Assembly (NCBI GenBank): GCA_964247055.1
Contig: OZ176054.1
Location: 8,618,001 to 8,682,000, forward strand
DNA: 64,000 nucleotides
Direction of reading: 5' to 3'
DNA from: Paragordius varius
Taxonomy: Eukaryota; Nematomorpha
Part shown: positions 59,880-64,000 of the stretch, piece by piece
How positions within the stretch are numbered: position 1 is the stretch's first letter
Layout: each line of letters opens with the position of its first letter
Program-made: the position numbers and the translations under genes
The notes under the pieces: generated by a model
What the model saw: only the letters and a program-made list of their open reading frames with translations
What the model was told of the DNA's origin: nothing
The model's database searches: none

Positions 59880-61157
59880 GATTAAAAATTATTGTTAAAT
59901 ATTATTTGATTACATTTAGCTTTATTAACAAAGAACATTAAATTAAGAATTATTGGCAGAACGATCAAGGGCACATAAACCATAAAATTTATATAACCGA
60001 CTTCGATTCATTTTTTGCAGTTTGTTTTTTGGGTCACACGTTTATTCACACTATATAATGTATAACCATAAATTTTTATGATTGAAATAAAGTATAAATC
60101 CAAAAAATCATAAGTTATTAATTTTACTCGTCAATTTGTTAACATGAGTACGATTAATTTTGTCATACTTCATAACTTAAAATAGCATAATACAATCATA
60201 TTTAATTACTTTTTAGCAATAGGGAGTTAAAAATCTTAGCCATATTGGCAAAGGGGCATTTTAATAATTTTAAATAGAAATTTAGGAAAATTAAAAATTG
60301 TATAACAGCGAAAATAAAGATAGCCGATGATATGGCTGATATTGTCTAAAGCTTATACATTTATGAATGTGTAGCCATCACTGACAAAGTTAAAAAATAA
60401 ACTGAACTAAAACTTAGAAAAAGGTATAAACGACATTTCAGAAGTACTGAAAACGTGTAGCCCCATTCAAATTAAATTAAAGCCTTTTATGTTTACCCAG
60501 AGCCTAACAAAAGTTAACCTCTGGGTTTAGTACCACTCGGAGTTAGAGACGCATAAAATGCCACAAAAGGCAAATTCTAAATTCCTAACCATAAGTATAT
60601 TATTCTTACACTTGGATAATTACATTTGAGAGAACGGGTAATTAAAACGATTTTTTGGAGACTAGACTTTTATAAATTAAAGAATGACTATTTAATTTTG
60701 AGCAGAGCGTTAAACTCCAGAGTCTATCCGAACTCAGAGATGGAACTGGGAAAAAAATTAAAGCGCCACTGAAAATTGTTAAATGAAACAATTTAGCATA
60801 TAGAAGGTTTTTAAATTCAATTTTTATTAACCAAATTGGTCATCTTAATCACATAAGTATCAAAAATATGTAATTAATATCCGTTTTTTATGCGTGGTAT
60901 ATAAATATTAATGTGCACTGCCCCTAAATTAAATTAATACAATTTTAGGCATGTTTGGGTATGTCAAATAATCTGTTCAAATTTAAGATTTATATTTTTT
61001 CTTTACTTATAAATGCGTCGGCCGTGGTCGAGTCCTTTTTTAAATTAGTCCCTTTGTTTAACACCTCCATCAAAAATAACAAAAATTTTATTTGAAGCAA
61101 TTTTTCGGTAAGCATATTAAACCAAATGTATTATTGGTCATAAATATTTTTATAAAG
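59880..61157. other. Spacer between divergent genes
   Basis: The bidirectional upstream region of the ERp44-like gene (minus) and the right-hand gene (plus). It has a 32-nt hairpin at 60495-60526 (ACCCAGAGCCTAAC, AAAA loop, GTTAACCTCTGGGT) and a solitary, diverged monomer of the tandem-array family near 60960-61120. No exon seen. Confidence 0.5.
60960..61120. repeat. Solitary diverged monomer of the ~0.5 kb tandem repeat
   Basis: The series CAAATTTAAGATTTATATTT, TTACTTATAAATGCGTCGGC, GTGGTCGAGTCCTTTTTTAA, GTCCCTTTGTTTAACACCTC parallels, in the same order, the array's CAAATATGATTTTTG, TTACTTATTTTCGATTGCGC, CATAGTCGAGTCACTTTTTT and CCCTCTTTTTACCCGCTC (15510-15600). Confidence 0.55.
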
Positions 61158-63812
61158 GTGATAACCTCTTTCTCATAAATTATCCCTTTCACATAAAAAA
61201 TCTTGTCATTGAGTTATTGGGAAAATGTTTAGGCGCATCAAATTTAAAAGTGGACTATGTAGGAATAAACGTCGGGGATTTTGAATTAGCCGCTATGTTG
61301 AAACACTACCAGGTAGAATATGAGCTTTGCTCAATTTTCATAAGGTTAAAATAGTATATTTGTTATAAATATTTTAAATAAAGGAGCTGAGATTATCAAC
61401 AATAATGAATATAATATTCCGATAAATATATATATTTTGCTTTCATGACTTTTTTGATTTAGGATACATTTAACGTAATATTAGCGCACGCGGTTAATTT
61501 ATTATTTAAAAATGCTTGCGCCATATCAATTTATATGTTATATAAATATTATAAAAAAAATTATTATATTGACTTTTTAATCCGAAAGTTAAAAACCCTT
61601 TAAAATCGAAAGTTTTTTTAGAAAAATTTAAAAAACCCGACATCGAGAGATAGAATTAAATCTAGATTTCATCGCTTAATTGCAATTAAAGCGGAATTAT
61701 CTCAAAAATATTTCTTATATTTACACTAAAAGTCGTATTATGCGCTCTTCCTAAACAAAATGAATGTATTTTACAATGATTTGCTATTTTTTGTTATATA
61801 TAAAATATTTTTAAAAATGAATAAAAAATTAATTTTTCAAAAAGGATATTTTTTATTTTTTCATTTTTAACAAAAATTTAATAAAATATTATAAGGGATT
61901 AAAACTGTTTTAGCTGGTAGCTTGATCCTATACAAATAAAGCCGCAGCATGAAATCCCCATTGGAATATTTTACGGGAGTATTAAAATTTTAATTTTTCA
62001 AAATATTATTTATTTTTTGGGATTCGGCCTTCCGAATTTTAAAGGTAAAATAAAAAATAATATTTTATTTTTAAAAAATAAAATTTTTTTATTAAATAAT
62101 TTTGAATAATTTTTAAAACTCTGAACAAGCATCCAAAACTTTTTTGTAGATTGTTATGGAAAAGAAATTGAGTTAATATGTTATTTTAAAACACTTGCTT
62201 ATAAATTTATAAATGCGCTATGACTGTTAATTGTATAATCTAAGGTGTGCGTTATTCCTTTTAATAAGGTAAAAATTGTTAACCAGAGATTTATTTCATT
62301 ATTGTATTTTGGACCATATTATTACTTTAACATGTTTGCCGAAACTTTGGTATACAGATTCAAATCCAGAAAAAATGCTGAAATTAATAAAAGTTTAATT
62401 ACTGATGTATATGGTCAATCTGTCATTATTTTGTAAATTATTTTTAATTTTAGATGTACAAACGATATTTTGTTTATATATTTCAATAATAACATTTACA
62501 CTTGCTCAATCAATTGTAAAAATCAGTCAACATATGTGAATAAAGAATGTACACTTTACCGTTTTACGGTAAATGGTAATTCTTTATCATTGGAAAACGT
62601 TGGAAAATTTGAAAACAATAAAGTTAATAATTTTTTATTTTAGTTTTATTTTGAATATTTTATCATTACAAAACATGAATTTGGGTCTAATATAATTCAA
62701 TTGTCGTCGGTTAACAATCCTGATAAACTTGGTTGTTTTGCTTGTAATACGGACAATAATATATTTTTGATTGATTGGGATGGTAATAATTTAACTCAAA
62801 ATAATTTTTCTGTTGTTTCACTGAAACCTTCTACGACTTTTATGCAAAATATTTTCAAAAGGTAAAATATTATTTAAATTTTTTAGTTTAAATTATTGGC
62901 CCATTTTTGATAAACATTGTATTGTTACAACTTGTGTGTCTCCCTGTACCACCCTAATTGGACTTATTACAATGACAGTTGCTGATCTATCCTTAAATAT
63001 CACCACAATAATTGGTAAAAAATCCGAACAAAAGGGGACCCTATGTCAAATAAAATGCATATCCAACCCCAATAATTCCATTTCGGCATCAATTAAATTA
63101 TCCGAATTTATACCTGAACTATTTTCGGATCAAACTGTGGCCGATACCAAATCCATGTTATCAGATTTGAGCGAAAACATTATACTTAAATGTGAACAGT
63201 TGCATAATATGTTAATCATTGTTTTACCATTGTTTGTACAAAAACAAAATTTGTTGAATGATATTGATGTGGATAATAACGATACACTGTCAAACATCAT
63301 ACTGCTTTTTAAAATAAGGAGGGTATCCCTTACAACTACTGTTTCCGAAGATAATTTTATGCCGTACACTTTGGAACATTATCAAACGCTAGAATACCCA
63401 AATGATGTAAAAAGATTTTTTTAGTTTAGTTTAACTATTGATTCTTTTTCGAAACAGTTTGCTTCGGCAAAATTATTATATGATATAATATTTTTATTGG
63501 GGTGTGACAGACATATTTTAGTGTATTTGTAGATTTTTTAAAAAAGTTAAAGTGTATATTGTATCGCCTTTGAAGTATACAAAGAATATGAAAAAATTAT
63601 ATGGCATGGCTTTAAACACTTTTAATCCGTACTTTTATTTGATTTCTCTCATTTTCGCACAAAATATTTTTAAAATCATATATTTCCTATAAATTATTTT
63701 TTTAGATTGATTGCATAGACGTATCGTTAATAGATGACAAATCTGAGCTCAAATTATGTATACTAGCCTTAGCTTCCAATGGAAGGAATATTACATTAAC
63801 TATACCGATTAG
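61158..63812 (+). CDS. Unrecognised multi-exon gene with ultra-short introns (partial)
   Basis: Likely exons: 61158-61312 (DNLFLINYPFHIKNLVIELL to FELAAMLKHYQ), 62245-62432, 62454-62622, 62644-62861, 62887-63406 (or to 63424), possibly 63425-63518, and 63706-63812 (IDCIDVSLIDD, LKLCILALASNGRNITLTIP). Joins at 62433-62453, 62623-62643 and 62862-62886 remove 21, 21 and 25 nt. The reading frame and protein-like composition continue across each. The gene probably starts left of 61158 and runs off the right edge. The product is rich in beta-prone, hydrophobic stretches (SVIILCTNDILFIYF, KLGCFACNTDNNIFLIDWDG, NYWPIFDKHCIV), compatible with a beta-propeller or other all-beta fold, but I recognise no family. 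The first exon could belong to a separate gene. No transmembrane segment or signal peptide is clear. Confidence 0.55.
62433..62453 (+). other. Ultra-short intron (21 nt)
   Basis: GTAAATTATT to TAATTTTAG. Its removal joins GQSVII to LCTNDILFIYF; the donor would otherwise bring an immediate stop (TTG TAA). Confidence 0.65.
62623..62643 (+). other. Ultra-short intron (21 nt)
   Basis: GTTAATAATT to TATTTTAG. It is a multiple of three, but its acceptor TAG is an in-frame stop, so splicing is needed to continue into FYFEYFIITKHEF. Confidence 0.6.
62862..62886 (+). other. Ultra-short intron (25 nt)
   Basis: GTAAAATATT to TTTTTTAG. Its removal keeps phase and joins TFMQNIFK-S to LNYWPIFDKHC. Confidence 0.65.
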
Positions 63813-64000
63813 GTATCTACTATATAGTATCTTTATAAAATTATAATTTAAACATTTAATTATTGTTAAATATGAAAAATAACGATATGATGATCACGAT
63901 TTTGCTTTGAGCTCATGACTGAAACGAAACTATTAACTGATCTATTTTTTATTTTTTTTATAAAATATTTGATATATATTAACTATTTTTGTAATATTTT

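Noticed and set aside
1-64000. tRNA, rRNA, operon or prokaryotic defence loci
   Set aside because: No cloverleaf with intact boxes, no rRNA and no bacterial-type gene clusters were seen; genes have GT-AG introns throughout.

Overview
This is a very A+T-rich nuclear genome segment from an animal. Genes are split by GT-AG introns and separated by repeat-filled spacers. VPS41, a PRDM1/Blimp-1 gene with PR/SET domain and C2H2 fingers, and an MBD5/6-type methyl-CpG-binding domain together point to a metazoan, probably a bilaterian with a fast-evolving genome. I cannot name the species. One unusual trait is the presence of extremely short introns (21, 21, 23, 25 and 25 nt, perhaps also 18 nt) in three genes, next to introns of several kilobases. 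Introns this short have been reported in dicyemid mesozoans, and short-intron classes are known in flatworms, but the long introns and spacers here are not those of a compact genome.

Layout. 1-13760 (+): the 3' two thirds of VPS41, a HOPS tethering subunit. One of its introns holds a 5.5 kb, almost perfectly palindromic Tc1/mariner-like element, and another holds an antisense LINE 3' end. 13761-19014: a spacer with a tandem array of ~0.5 kb units and old dispersed repeats. 19015-19445 (+): a short MBD5/6-type protein. 19446-31332: a gene desert with hAT-like pieces, a TTAA-flanked inverted-repeat element and foldback elements. 31333-44169 (+): PRDM1. 47265-56225 (+): an eight-exon gene for a ~1538-residue protein with a myristoylation-type N-terminus, a ~395-residue low-complexity region and three phosphagen-kinase-like domains, all lacking the catalytic cysteine. 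58631-59879 (-): start of an ERp44-like ER thioredoxin-fold protein with a CxxS site. 61158-63812 and beyond (+): part of an unrecognised gene with several ultra-short introns.

The genes do not form a pathway or operon; they are independent animal genes on both strands. The most notable points are the three-domain pseudo-phosphagen kinase, the ultra-short introns, the giant palindromic transposon whose inner arms are nearly identical while the outer arms differ, and a recurrent family of foldback elements. All exon joins were inferred from reading frame, splice-site dinucleotides and remembered family sequences; no search was run.
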